Origin: Sipunculus nudus
Taxonomy: Eukaryota > Annelida > Sipuncula > Golfingiida > Sipunculidae
Direction: 5' to 3'
DNA: 64,000 nt
Assembly: GCA_026874595.1 (NCBI GenBank)
Contig: CM049306.1
Span: 4,724,019 to 4,788,018 of the forward strand
Every line of letters starts with the position of its first letter. The first letter of the stretch is position 1. Made by a program: the position numbers and the translations under genes. The notes under the pieces are model-generated. The model saw nothing but the letters and a program-made list of their open reading frames with translations. It did not search any database and was not told where the DNA came from. Of this stretch, positions 48,962 to 60,129 are shown one piece after another.

Positions 48962-49981
48962 CTGTGAGAACAGAACATAAGAGTTAAAGATTAACAAATC
49001 AAACAAGTTTCAGATATGCAACAAATAAGAATTCTAAAAGACTAATACTGAGAGATTTCATTTTGATAAAATGATATAAAATACCTCTTTAATATTTTAA
49101 ATAAATCTAATCAAAACTTCAGATCCCAAATTTAAAGCAAAAATTAAAAATATTCACTGTTCAGTTCATAATTGTATTATGTGTTTACCTGTGCAGCTTA
49201 TTTATCTGTGCAGCTATGTGTTTACCTGTGCAGCTTGTTTATCTGTGCAGCTATGTGTTTACCTGTGCAGCTTGTTTATCTGTGCAGCTATGTGTTTACC
49301 TGTGCAGCTTGTTTATCTGTGCAGCTATATGTTTACCTGTGCAGCTTGTTTATCTGTGCAGCTATGTGTTTACCTGTGCAGCTTGTTTATCTGTGCAGCT
49401 ATGTGTTTACCTGTGCAGCTTGTTTATCTGTGCAGCTATGTGTTTACCTGTGCAGCTTGTTCATCTGTGCAGCTATGTGTTTACCTGTGCAGCTTGTTTA
49501 CCTGTGCAGCTATGTGTTTACCTGTGCAGCTTTTTTATCTGTGCAGCTATGTGTTTACCTATGCAGCTTGTTTATCTGTGCAGCTATGTGTTTACCTGTG
49601 CAGCTTGTTTATCTGTGCAGCTATGTGTTTACCTGTGCAGCTTGTTTATCTGTGCAGCTATGTGTTTACCTGTATTGCTGTTATCATATGTTGGTCTCAG
49701 TCCAGTAATATACCAGGTAAAACAGCACTACAGGAGAGCAAATCATGCCTTAATGCCAGGGTTGGTAAAAACCTGGGTTTTAAGCATTAAGCCCAGCCCG
49801 GTGGGTTTTTCTGGGTAAGCCCAGGTTTTCCTGGTTTTATTGGCAATATAGTGTCATAGTAATGGCCACCCTTTAAAATAACCCATTCATTCAATAGACT
49901 CTCAGTCTGACATAACATTAGAAAACTTTCCCTTTTATTGATAAAATGTAAATTTTTAAATGAAACATGTCAGATGATCAC
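48962..49981 (-). other. IMMP2L intron between the two coding exons
   Basis: A GT-AG intron of 1020 bp on the minus strand. About half of it is a 37-bp minisatellite (49177-49673). The remainder, including 49680-49930, shows nothing recognisable. Confidence 0.8.
49177..49673 (+). repeat. 37-bp minisatellite (two related half-units)
   Basis: About 13 copies of TGTGTTTACCTGTGCAGCTT plus GTTTATCTGTGCAGCTA. The unit is a dimer: GTTTACCTGTGCAGCT and GTTTATCTGTGCAGCT. Since 37 is not a multiple of three and no frame of the monomer has a stop, all three plus-strand frames stay open for 178-203 codons; these are not genes. Confidence 0.95.
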
Positions 49982-50107
49982 CTGCATGGAAGCCCCTTCT
50001 ACCTTGGCTACATATCCAAACACGTCAAGGAAAGTGACTGTGACAGGGACGGAAAATGCTGTTGCCCCGACTACCACCCTCCACAGGGGGACACCATGCC
50101 AGGCCAT
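49982..50107 (-). CDS. IMMP2L: IMMP2L first coding exon (mitochondrial inner membrane peptidase subunit 2)
   Basis: Reading the minus strand from an ATG at 50107 gives 42 codons, MAWHGVPLWR to EGASMQ, ending in a splice donor (CAG|GTGATC). Residues about 11-34 form a hydrophobic segment that would be the inner-membrane anchor. The end, VEGASMQ, is the signal-peptidase I (S26) serine motif of IMMP2L; Ser40 here corresponds to the catalytic serine (about residue 43 in the human protein, recalled). Known role: IMP1/IMP2 complex that removes inner-membrane sorting signals from proteins facing the intermembrane space. The start is supported by an in-frame TGA four codons upstream within the same exon. 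The next exon continues in phase 0 with PSLNP, exactly as the family requires. The plus strand of this stretch carries two overlapping ORFs that look cysteine-rich; they are shadows. Confidence 0.9.
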
Positions 50108-50138
50108 CGACGTGTACTCTCAGTACAGCGGCATCAGC
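50108..50138 (-). other. IMMP2L: 5' UTR part of the IMMP2L first coding exon, with splice acceptor
   Basis: Upstream of the ATG, 31 nt reach a strong acceptor (a T-rich tract ending TTTTTCAG, with the AG at 50139-50140 on the minus strand). The stretch contains a short upstream ATG closed by TGA four codons before the true start. It implies at least one 5' non-coding exon upstream, for which 57072-57190 is the candidate. Confidence 0.65.
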
Positions 50139-50464
50139 CTGAAAAACAAAACCACACGCATTAAAACTCAACAAGAAATGTCATCATCTGACACAGGAGA
50201 GAATGATATAATGTACATCAACAAGTGACCCGCAGGTAATGCTACTCAGTGGTACTGTGTGGATGAAGACAGAAATGTTAAATTCTTCAATGAATGAGTG
50301 AAAGTGTGCCGTATCTTGGTAAACAAGGTCAGGTCTTACACCGAGTCAGAAACAAGAAAAATAGAGATGTCCTCTCTGCATAATCATGTTTTACTCAGTA
50401 ACCTACCATGACTATCCATTTTTGAATCAGCATCTTAATTTCTGTAACTTTCTGTTTAAATGAT

Positions 50465-51133
50465 ACAGACAGCAGTCCTTGTAGGACCACAATACAGACA
50501 GCAGTCCTTGTAAGACCACAATACAGACAGCAGTCCTTGTAAGACAACAATACAGACAGCAGTCCTTGTATGACCACAATACAGACAGCAGTCCTTGTAT
50601 GACCACAATACAGACAGCAGTCCTTGTATGACCACAATACAAACAGCAGTCCTTGTATGACCACAATACAGACAGCAGTCCTTGTATGACCACAATACAG
50701 ACAGCAGTCCTTGTATGACCACAATACAAACAGCAGTCCTTGTATGACCACAATACAAACAGCAGTCCTTGTATGACCACAATACAGACAGCAGTCCTTG
50801 TAAGACAACAATACAGACAGCAGTCCTTGTATGACCACAATACAGACAGCAGTCCTTGTATGACCACAATACAGACAGCAGTCCTTGTATGACCACAATA
50901 CAGACAGCAGTCCTTGTATGACCACAATACAGACAGCAGTCCTTGTATGACCACAATACAGACTGCAGTCCTTATATGACCACAATACAGACAGCAGTCC
51001 TTGTATGACCACAATACAGACAGCAGTCCTTGTATAACCACAATACAGACTGCAGTCCTTATATGACCACAATACAGACAGCAGTCCTTGTATGACCACA
51101 ATACAGACAGCAGTCCTTGTATAACCACAATAC
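50465..51133 (+). repeat. 29-bp minisatellite
   Basis: About 23 copies of ACAGACAGCAGTCCTTGTAT plus GACCACAAT, variants AAGACAACAAT and ATAACCACAAT. Three overlapping minus-strand frames (166-286 codons) run through it because the monomer has no stop in any of those frames. Confidence 0.95.
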
Positions 51134-53479
51134 CTAAATGAACAGTTTTACAAAGGAGCTGAATGTAAACAATAATGTGCAATGTGCTTAATGTTAAACA
51201 AAAAAAATTGTAAATCTTAAAGGAGCCACATAATGCATATGCTTTAACTAGTATAGTGCAACACAAGGAAAACTTCAAACAGCACATTCCATTTCTTTAG
51301 GAGGTGACTTTGTCAAGTGAACCAACAATGTACAATAATTAACTGATTATTTACACAAGAATATAATGATAACTAGATGTGGTCAGACAATGGTCTTCAG
51401 AGGCCCCGCAGTAAGAATAGGTGTATTTGGATGTGACCTGAAAACTGTAGTAAGAAAGGCTTAAGAAGACTTTTTGTTGTCCAGGTGTAAAGAACAGACA
51501 GGCTCTCTACAAATCACCAATTGTGCTCTGGTGGCCATATTGAAATAACGAAAGGTCTGTAATTCAATAGTTCTGGGAGCCCTCATAGACCAAAATGATC
51601 CCTGTGAATATGAGAAAGATCAAGCACATTCTTGATGAGATATCGCATGCAAAATTAAAATCACTGATTGTGCTCTGGTGGCCATATTGGAATTCTGACA
51701 GGTCTGGAATTCAACGGTCTGGAGCCCACATCTAGGCCCCAATGAACCCTTTGAATTTGATCGAAATCAAGCAAATTCTAAATCAAGATATAACGAGCTA
51801 AACAAAGTATCACTGACGGATAGAAGGAGGGACTGACTGACACAGTGACCACTAGAGGGCACTGTTTTTCAAGCAAGGCCCTAACAGCTCAGGGGAAGGT
51901 TTCTTGTGCTATCTGGTGGTGATAAGCTCAACTTAATCCTCTGAAAATAACTATTTATTCACCTAGAAAGTACAACAACCCTGAGTGCTTTTTTCCTAAA
52001 AACTGTATTTTGGCTTTAAAGATCAATACTTTCTGAAAGAAGCACTAGAGGGTGGTGACCTAGTAACATTTAAATTTATCAACTTAACCAGTATTTTTTC
52101 AGCCCTTCTGAGAGTGAGCGACTATAGGGCCGGCGGCCATATTGGGACCCTGACATTACAACCAGATTAATGACTGCCAGAGTGCCTTACATCTAGGTCT
52201 GAGGAATGCATTATAAAGCCCCATGAAGATGTAAATATTTTCCTAATTTTTGACAAACCTCATGGCCTTCAGGTACGCTGTCAATTGACATAAACCAGAC
52301 TGATTGTTAGCGTTTTTAGTGTACTTTCTAACAACACCAAACATGAGCGAGAAAAGTAAAGTTTCAACTCAGTATATCAGTAAACCCCTCAGCATGTTTG
52401 TTGACTGGATGAATACAATCATGTCTCACACAGGTTACAGGATGCAGCCAACTTGTACTCTATGCAGGAAATGGCTCGTTACCATAGAGACAGGGTTTCA
52501 TTTTGGGTTGTGAGTTCACATGTATTGTGTTGTATTAATGTATCATTCATAGCATAATGTTAAGATTATGGGCTGTTTACCAAAATAAGAATGCAACATG
52601 ATGGAAGACAACTGTGATTCATCCCTCAATATTGCTTGTATCACGACTCAAGTAGGCTTACCAACCCATTTATTACTGCCTACTGAGTCGGGTTGTCACA
52701 GCTAGAGTGACTACAGCTATGATGATTCAAATGGTTAAATCAAATTATTTATGCAAAATTTTTAATCCCACTATCTTATGCTTTCGAGAGCAACATTCTT
52801 CCTTTTGCAAAGCCAGGATTTTCAGGAAGGGTAAACCAGAAAATTGTCCTACTGTTAATGTATCAACAATAAAAAGCAGTTGTTCCAGCACAGGGGACAA
52901 TTAACCTTGCTTCTACTTATTATTTGTGATCAAAATTTAATTTAATTATAGTGTGGGACCCCACAATTATAACCAAATTGGGGACTGAGCAAAGTGGATG
53001 TAATTTGGGGATGGTCCTATTTATGAAATTCTTAGTTAATTGGATCATATTTCCATGTCTTTACAATAGTTTTACATGAGGAATATAGTTCAAATAATTT
53101 TTACACGAGCAGGACTACTGATCAATGGTTATGGTTCGACATTAAAATAAATAAAAATGAGCTATCAAAAAAAATTTATACATGACCCAAAATGAGTATA
53201 TTCTTGGTGTTTTGCTTGCTGACTGTCAGATTATTTTGTACAAAAAAGAAAGTAATTACTGGTATAGGCATGAAAGGGAACCAGACTATTACCAGTTAAG
53301 TGGTTAAGAATACACACACGGTTTCATGCACTACATGTATTTCAATTAAAAGCAATCATTTTGTGCAGTAAGTACAGAATATTACAGCTTTAAAAACATA
53401 ATGCTGACTCAGACTGCTCAAAAGCCTTGGTTAGTAAGGCATCAGTACATCTTAAACTAGAATATGGGTTGTCGACAAG
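51134..53479. other. Intron 1 stretch with old repeats
   Basis: Contains a dimeric dispersed repeat (51500-51860) and a related GGCGGCCATATTGGGACC phrase near 52130. The rest shows nothing recognisable. Confidence 0.4.
51500..51860 (+). repeat. Dimeric ~148-bp dispersed module
   Basis: TTGTGCTCTGGTGGCCATAT occurs at about 51520 and 51668, each followed by a NTCTGNAATTCAANNGTCTGG-like phrase and a GAT(A/C)NNNATCAAGCA(C/A)ATTCT phrase. It ends in GACGGATAGAAGGAGGGACT, similar to the GGACGGAC tails of the other repeats. Confidence 0.7.
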
Positions 53480-54330
53480 CGACTACGTGTTTCCGCCTAA
53501 ATCAGAGTGGCACGGGTGAAGTGAGGCATGGATTGAGTGGCAAGGGGAAATAGAGTGAAGTGTTGCATATTAGCATGGATGTCTGCAGCTGAAATGTGTA
53601 TGTAGAATGTGCCACCTACCATAAAATCAAGAGAGCTATGTGAAATCTACACGTGCAAAATTTTGACCCAATCAGTTCCTGAGATATAAGCTTGGATGTC
53701 TGCAGCATAAACTAGAATGTAGGTGGCGCTCCCTGTCATAAAAACAAGACAGGTGTCTAGGATGTATAAACCTGCAAAATTTTAGGCACAAATATGTCAA
53801 ACCACTGCCGAGATATGAGTGATTTTATCCCACGGCAGACAAACAGACGGATGCTGTGCAAAAATGATTGCAAGTGGTGCCACCAGTTTTGTGAATGATA
53901 AAGAGCTATGTGAGATCTATACACATGCAAAATTTTGGCTCAATCAGTCAAACGGTTCCCGAGATATGAGCTTTGATGTCTGCAGCGTAAACATGAATGT
54001 AGGTGGCGCCACCTGTCATAAAATCAGGAAAGCTATCTAGGATGTATAAGCATGCCAAATTTCAGGTGAATTAGTCAAACCACTGCAGAGATACGAGTGA
54101 TTTTAACCCAGTGCAGATGAACAGATGGACACTGTGCAAACATGGTTGCAGGTGGCACCACCATTTTTTGTGTATGTTATAAAGCTATCTAAGGGCTACA
54201 TTTGTGCAAAATTTTTTTCCTGATTGGTCAAACGGTTCCCTAGATATGTGGGTTTATGTGTGGAAACAGACGCACAAATGGGCGCAGAGGAAAGGTCAGA
54301 GGTCAAAACAAAATCGGGGCACAGCAGTTC
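53480..54330 (+). repeat. Palindromic GGTGGCGCCACC-type module array, copy 1
   Basis: About three ~285-bp units, each with two related halves: a GGTGGCNCCACC-like phrase, GATGTATAAACNTGCAAAAT, GTCAAACCACTGCNGAGATA, and GGCAGACAAACAGACGGATG. Strongly related to 60170-61640. Confidence 0.8.
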
Positions 54331-57071
54331 ACATGTGACCCAAACATAATCCTGGGTTTCGTAAAATTCTGCCAAGCGGTTACGGAGGAGTTCTCCGGAC
54401 ACCTACGCCGCGGCGGAGGTGGCGGCAGCGGTGGGCTGAAAACATAGTATCCACAAAACTCTGTTTTGGGGGATAGATTAACCTGATCGTTAATGGGACC
54501 AACGAGGACTAAACATAATTTAGTAAAAATAGTGAATACAACCCCTCCCCCCCCTCGGCCCCCCCTCCTCACACACACATACACATTAGGCAGTCTTAAC
54601 CCAGATGATTACTGTTGATCGGTTAACATTGATAGGTTATAATGACAGGCCAATACTTACAATTAGCAGCCAGGAAGGTAAGCTGTGCAGAATAGCTAAT
54701 AAACGAAAGTCTTTATCCCTTTAATGGACAGCTGTTCTGTCACCTCCCCAAAGTCCCCATATATAGGGCTTAAAGTTGTAAATGAACACAATATGATCTT
54801 TTTTTCTTTCAAAGGCAGCTTTATTATCAGATTCACGACAGTGGGACATTATAATTTCATCATGACATGGCAAAAGTATCTTAGTTTTAATACAACTGCA
54901 ACATATTGGCAACTGGGAGTGTAGTTTATTCTGTTACTGTGTATTTTCGTCTAAGAAGACATGAACCGTACTGCTCATAACGGCCATGACATAAGCAGTA
55001 AAAAATGTATTTGTAGTAGTAACATCGCTTTGCGTACTATTCCTGTTTTATGAGTAATATAGCTATATTTAAACTGGAAATTTATGCAATTAGCTTACCA
55101 TAACAGAACTTTGTCTTAAATGAGATACCAGAGATCAAATCCATGGGTTTTCTTCCTTTTCTAGACAGATTATACAGAGCTTAGAATCCAAACCAAGTGC
55201 GAAAGTGGGTTGGTGACTAGAATGTACTCTTAGATATATATTTATCATTTTAGTCATCCTTGGTGGACAGTAGCAGTATTGACGTCTTTAAAGCTATAGT
55301 TTGCCTGGCAGGCACACTTAGCGATGCCACCGAGTTTGGACAGATGTTATTACAGTACTTAGTGGTCATATTATGGGGCTATATTAACGAGGGGGCCAGA
55401 ATATGTGTTTGTATTTTTGAATTCAGGGATGGCCACAATTTTGAATCATGTATAATTAAAATAACAATAAAAAATATTAAAACTGTCCTAGACCAATAAA
55501 AGTGGTCATAATTGAAGGATGGTCACAACTGTGAGGTGGTTGCAAGGCAGGGTTTCACTTTTACTTTTCACTATTACTGATAGACAGTCATGACATAAAA
55601 GGCTTTAGAAACTAACTTGAAAGCAAAGATATACTGCTTATCATAGACATTCATTGCTGATCATTATGCAGTAATGATTATCTTATATTACAGACCAATT
55701 TTCTAGGTAATTATTATACAACCTGAGGTTAAAACTACAAACTTTTTTTTCGAATATCTGCTTAGTTGTTTATTAAAGGGACATATTTAGGATCAATATT
55801 ATGCCTATTCTTTTACACTACCATTTCAGCTTTGCTTTATACAAAGGTTGCCCAGCAGAACCATCCCAGCACACAGTCTCATTTCCTCCCATACGGCTGT
55901 TTAACACCTTGTTATTACCGTGCGTGTTGGTAAACACTGTCAATGTGTGTCTGTTTACCATAACAAGGCCGCGTGACTGGAGGTCAGATTAATAGGGGCA
56001 ACACCCGATTCTACAGCCAGCGAGAACAGGTATTATATTTGTTTTGGCCAAGTCAGCCAGGGCATCTCCTGATCAACACGTGTTGTGGCTCCACGCTGCA
56101 CACGGCCCCACGCACTGTGTTAAAAAAACTGTGTTTATGTTGACACCTGCCATCGCGCCCAGTTCACTGTTTTCAACACTCGATTACAGGAGTAAACAAG
56201 CGGTTTCAAGGCAATGTTTTGGCAGGTACAGATTTATTTTAAAGGAAAAAAACTATTTTTTGTGTTAACTCAACAGGCTTTATAGGTGATTGGGCCCCTT
56301 TAATTTAAATCAGGGGACAGAAATACAAATGTACATGTTAAAGAGCAGAATATTAATATTTTTTTTGCATGCTCAACAAAATGAACCCTGTTTGAAAGAC
56401 ATATGTTAAAACCTATTTGCATCATGCCCTGAACATGTAGATTGTGTATGTAAGAATTTTAATAAAAATCTTTTCAGACTATATACCATTTTACCAAAAA
56501 TAATGTTCATTACAAAAATATTTGCATTTTTTACCAAAATCTTTGTATTTTTTAAACTGGCACTCAGAAAAGATTAATGGAATTTTTCTTAAATTATATA
56601 AATGATATTTCATTTTTTAAAGAGTCACACATAAATGAGATTCAAATCTTTAGACATAATATTTACCTCCCTCGTTTTCAACTTTTAATATTGTACAAGT
56701 ACAAATAACAATAAATTACATGTTAACACAATTTTTTATATTACCTTCAGACACTCACGTACTGTTCTAATTCAATGTTACGATTATAAAAACTGACAAT
56801 GTCCACTGTCAGTCACAGGGTATCTACAGCAGTTGGTGTATCAAGTATTCTGTATCGGAGTGATGAAAGCTTCATCCTCCATTGATACCTTTATTATCGC
56901 TCATGAAATGCCGGTACCCCGACAACGCACTGATGAACCGTTACTAAATGTATGTTGATTAAAAACGCTAAAGTAATTTAATAAATCTAACTGCAATTAT
57001 TTCGTTTACATTTCGTTGCACTCGGAAAAAAAACCCAATGTTAATATTCATGAAGTAAAGAAAATACTTAC
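54331..57071. other. Intron 1 stretch near the candidate promoter
   Basis: No coding signal. 55780-56270 is GC-richer and repeat-free and carries the forkhead-like inverted repeat. A C-rich purine/pyrimidine-skewed run lies at about 54541-54573. Confidence 0.4.
55928..55960. promoter_or_regulatory. Inverted pair of forkhead-like sites
   Basis: TGGTAAACA (55928-55936) and TGTTTACCA (55952-55960), exact reverse complements 15 nt apart. Each contains the GTAAACA core recognised by FOX proteins. The role is inferred from motif and position only. Confidence 0.3.
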
Positions 57072-57190
57072 AAGACCAAGGACGTGACAGCTAACAGTTA
57101 CTGACAAACCCGCAAGATGGCAGCAGATCACATTCCCAGCAGATGGCGGCACCTGTTTTGGCGCACTATGGCGCATTTTGGTAAAAGATC
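57072..57190 (-). promoter_or_regulatory. Candidate IMMP2L exon 1 and core promoter
   Basis: On the minus strand a consensus donor (CTT|GTAAGTATTTT) ends at 57072. The sequence just upstream is richer in C and G than its surroundings. The plus strand carries two ATGGC-type motifs (AAGATGGCAGC and AGATGGCGGC) that match the YY1 site often found at transcription starts of housekeeping genes. This fits a short non-coding exon 1 for IMMP2L, about 6.9 kb upstream of the first coding exon. The transcription start cannot be fixed. On the plus strand a short frame begins at the ATG at 57116 and ends at a TAA near 57200; I regard it as chance, but a divergent transcript is possible. Confidence 0.45.
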
Positions 57191-59200
57191 CAAATAAATG
57201 AACCCAAACAAACAGGGGCGATCATTCAGGTGTGCCATCAGTTAATTTAAATCCTAATCAGTTATCGTTATCCATCAGTAGTGCACATTTTAATGTATTA
57301 ATTTCTCTATCACCTGGTAAACGATGATTAAACGCTGTCCAAGTGTCTGAGAGATTAAAAAAAAAGGAGGCCTTATTTCCAATCCCCCTGGGGGAGTGGT
57401 AATAAGGGATGCTTATTTCGACTCCCCCTAATGGTAAAGTCTTGTGCGGTCTGACCGTCCGAGCATTCTGGAAAAAAAGACCATTTTTTTTTTCTATTCC
57501 AATTATAAAGCAAGACTATACTTTACCGGTGTTTTTGTTCACAAATTAATATTTTTGTGCAACTATATTATTGAGTCATTAGGGGTACTAATCATACATT
57601 TGTGCCACGAGCCCGATGTCGCCGCGAGCCCGGTGTCGAGTACATCACCTCTAAATGTGGAGCAACTTCAGGGCTGTATCCTGAGCAAAAGCCGGGGGGG
57701 GGGGGGGGATGCGGGGTAGTAAATGCTTTGTCAGAGCGAAGCATAACGAGGGGGCTCGGCCCCCGTCTGTGGAGGGCGTGGAAGGTCGAATCTGCTCCCA
57801 TGGTGTGGAAATATTTAAAATACATGCTGTAAATTGGCATTTCTGTGGGTTTTTTTCTGATAAAATCTGTAGATTCCCGGCTGTAGACAAGCCTACTTAA
57901 CAATAGGGATGGCCTATTAATGGGTCAGTCCAAATAACGATGAGGGGTGGCAGGCCTGATGTCCTACACTCCCCCCCCCCCCCCCTCAAAGAATGCTCAG
58001 ATCTCAGTGGTACTAAATTCGGAACAAATTTTTTTTCCACGAGGCCGGCAGGCCAGCCAAAGTAATAAGGGGTCCCTGGCCGCTGTGCTTCAAGTGTTTT
58101 AACAAAATGTGACAACCTTGACTCTATGGAAATAACCTTCCACCAGAGGTCGTTTCTACTCAAACGAACCTCTTCCAATTCGGAATCGTGCGGATGGCCG
58201 GGACTACTTGTTTCAAATGTCAAACTTAAAAATCAGAGTTTATTACATAATACGGAAACACCTATTTACATTTCACATCTGCATGCTTGCTAAACATTAC
58301 TTATACCGTGAAGTCCTTGTCATAAAAACACCCATGTTTATGTTACCCTCGCCTTCTCTTTCCACATGATTTAATTCTTTTCACAGACAGATAATTTTTC
58401 TGATTTAAAATAACATTATTATAATCATACCCATGCGTTTTGCATATGTTTTCCACACATCAAGTCAAGGGCGCTGACAATTTTTACTGAGCATGAGACA
58501 GTAAAATGTTTTAGCCCCTGATCTATATTCAAATATATAATTCAATAACATTATAGTTTGCACATCGACATAGGAGACACTAGCCGTAAGTCTAATGCCT
58601 GGAGTAGCGGCTTTGTGCAGTAACAGTTTTCATTAATCTGGCTTGTGGGCAGTCCAATTCATGCCTTGCACTTTTCGTTAAATGAATAGCATTACAGCCG
58701 TACTCTAAATACTCCTACAACATGTCGACCATACAAGCATTGCTGTCTGAAGATTTTAATCTTCATTACAAAGACCTGTACCTTGTAGGCTATGAAATGC
58801 TTACTGACATGCACTAATTCTTGATTCACAATGGTCCTTTGCACTATGGTTACTTATAATAAAACCAAGATATGTCGTTTTATCCACCGTCTTAAGCAGC
58901 TTGTTCTGAATATACCATCTGGGCCCCTCACAGAACGGTCCTGCCCTCATCTGGGCTCCTCACAGAACGGTTCTGCCCTCTAATCGTACAAACAGTTTTT
59001 TTTTCTGAGTTATATATGGTAAGCGTACTTATAGGAGTCATACACAGCTCCTAGTCGTGGTCTGTCGCAAACACGCCATACACTGTACCAGAAGCGCACT
59101 CTCCTCCTGGCTGAGGTCCAGTCAATGCTCCACCAGTGCCGTTTTCTTCTATTTCCTTGTCTCCCGCAAGAACTGTCTTACTGAGACTCAGAGACTTAAT
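57191..59200. other. Upstream flank with G/C homopolymers
   Basis: Contains poly-G (about 57698-57710) and poly-C (about 57970-57984) runs, a short direct duplication CCTCACAGAACGGT(C/T)CTGCCCTC (about 58926-58981) and a 108-codon minus-strand frame (57897-58223) that cannot be assigned. Confidence 0.4.
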
Positions 59201-59575
59201 TTAGTTGATTGAAACAATATTTGTAATCTCACTAGACCTCTCATTTACAAATACCTCTGCTTCTTGTGTTGAATTAATGAACGTAATATTCGTATGGACT
59301 AATTTTAGCACTGATTTTACCTTCTCTCGATATATTTCAATTAATTCTTTCAGTGTCCAATCAAGTTTTGGAACACTAACTGCTGGTTTGGTTAAAGGTG
59401 AAATCTTATTCCCCTTAGGTAAAATATCTACCTGCAGTCTAACTGTCAATGGGTAATGGTCGCTGACTAGCTCTCCCGCGTTACCTAAAATTGCACGATC
59501 GAGCACTCTATCTTTAACATATTTCGGTATTAAAACGTGATTAATATACGATTTTACATATATATTATATACCAT
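59201..59575 (-). pseudogene. Non-LTR retrotransposon fragment, end of endonuclease domain
   Basis: A 124-codon minus-strand frame contains INHVLIPKYVKDRVLDRAIL followed by GELVSDHYPLTVRL. The SDHYP box preceded by a DHV-like strand is the last catalytic block of the apurinic-type endonuclease in LINEs (the Asp-His pair is present). It continues with a charged helix (LDWTLKELIEIYREKVK) like the linker towards RT, and stops. No RT follows, and the upstream endonuclease blocks are absent. A different family from the LINE at 42286-46919. Confidence 0.6.
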
Positions 59576-59744
59576 TTTTTATAAGGTTTGCAGATTTATT
59601 GGTTTCAATTAAACCACCAACAAATGGACTACAAAAAGGCGCAACTTGTTTATTTTAATATCACTGTGTATAACTTTATTTGTTAAAGGTTAAGGATGAG
59701 AAAATGTGGTGCAGGTTAAAGTGATCATTTGGATGCTGTAATTT

Positions 59745-60020
59745 ATATTGAATATAAACAAACTTGAGAAAGATTGTTCCAAAAATCATTTCTGTGAAAT
59801 ATTGGACATTTTGGCTGAACAGTTTCAGAGAAGAAGATTTTTAAAGCTTTTTTAGCCTTTTCCCTATAAAATATATGAAATGCAGTTTGCCAAAAAATAA
59901 GCAAAATTCGATAGTTTTTTAGATGACTAATTTTTTGCATAAAATTTCGTGATGCTAACTCTTGCCGTTTTCAAGATAGTATGGGTTAACGTACAGACGA
60001 CGGACAACGGAAGCCGGACG
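59745..60020 (+). repeat. Dispersed repeat related to 63200-63470
   Basis: Shares AAACTTGAGAAAGATTGTTC, a TCATTTCTGTGAAATATTGG phrase, AAGATTTTTAAAGCTTTTTT and GGTTAACGTACAGACGACG with the copy near the right end. Both end in a GACGACGGACAACG-like tail. Confidence 0.8.
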
Positions 60021-60129
60021 ACGCCACACCATCGCATTCAAGAACATGTGTAACATGTATATGAACAATGCAAGTACTAAACACTTAAAACAAGAAACGA
60101 TTAAACAAACATCACTGCTGCAATTCTGG

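Larger units (their letters stand above)
50139..57071 (-). other. Probable IMMP2L intron 1
   Basis: Inferred intron between the candidate exon 1 donor (57071/57072) and the acceptor at 50139. It holds the 29-bp minisatellite (50465-51133), dimeric dispersed repeats (51500-51860), the palindromic module array (53480-54330) and a quiet stretch with a forkhead-like inverted repeat (55928-55960). No other coding signal was recognised. Confidence 0.45.

Noticed and set aside
49938-50228. Plus-strand cysteine-rich ORFs (CDRDGK, CVDE-like words) resembling thyroglobulin type-1 fragments
   Set aside because: They lie opposite the IMMP2L first coding exon, which has a precise family match and splice sites; the plus-strand frames are shadows with no continuous product.
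10800-51133. CRISPR-like regular repeats
   Set aside because: The arrays are head-to-tail minisatellites without unique spacers, in a eukaryotic genome.
50395-51287. 286-, 234- and 166-codon minus-strand frames in the 29-bp array
   Set aside because: Three overlapping frames of the same stop-free monomer cannot all be genes, and the flanks are non-coding.
57116-57200. Short plus-strand frame starting at ATGGCAGCAG
   Set aside because: The ATG coincides with a YY1-like motif; about 28 codons to a stop and no family match.
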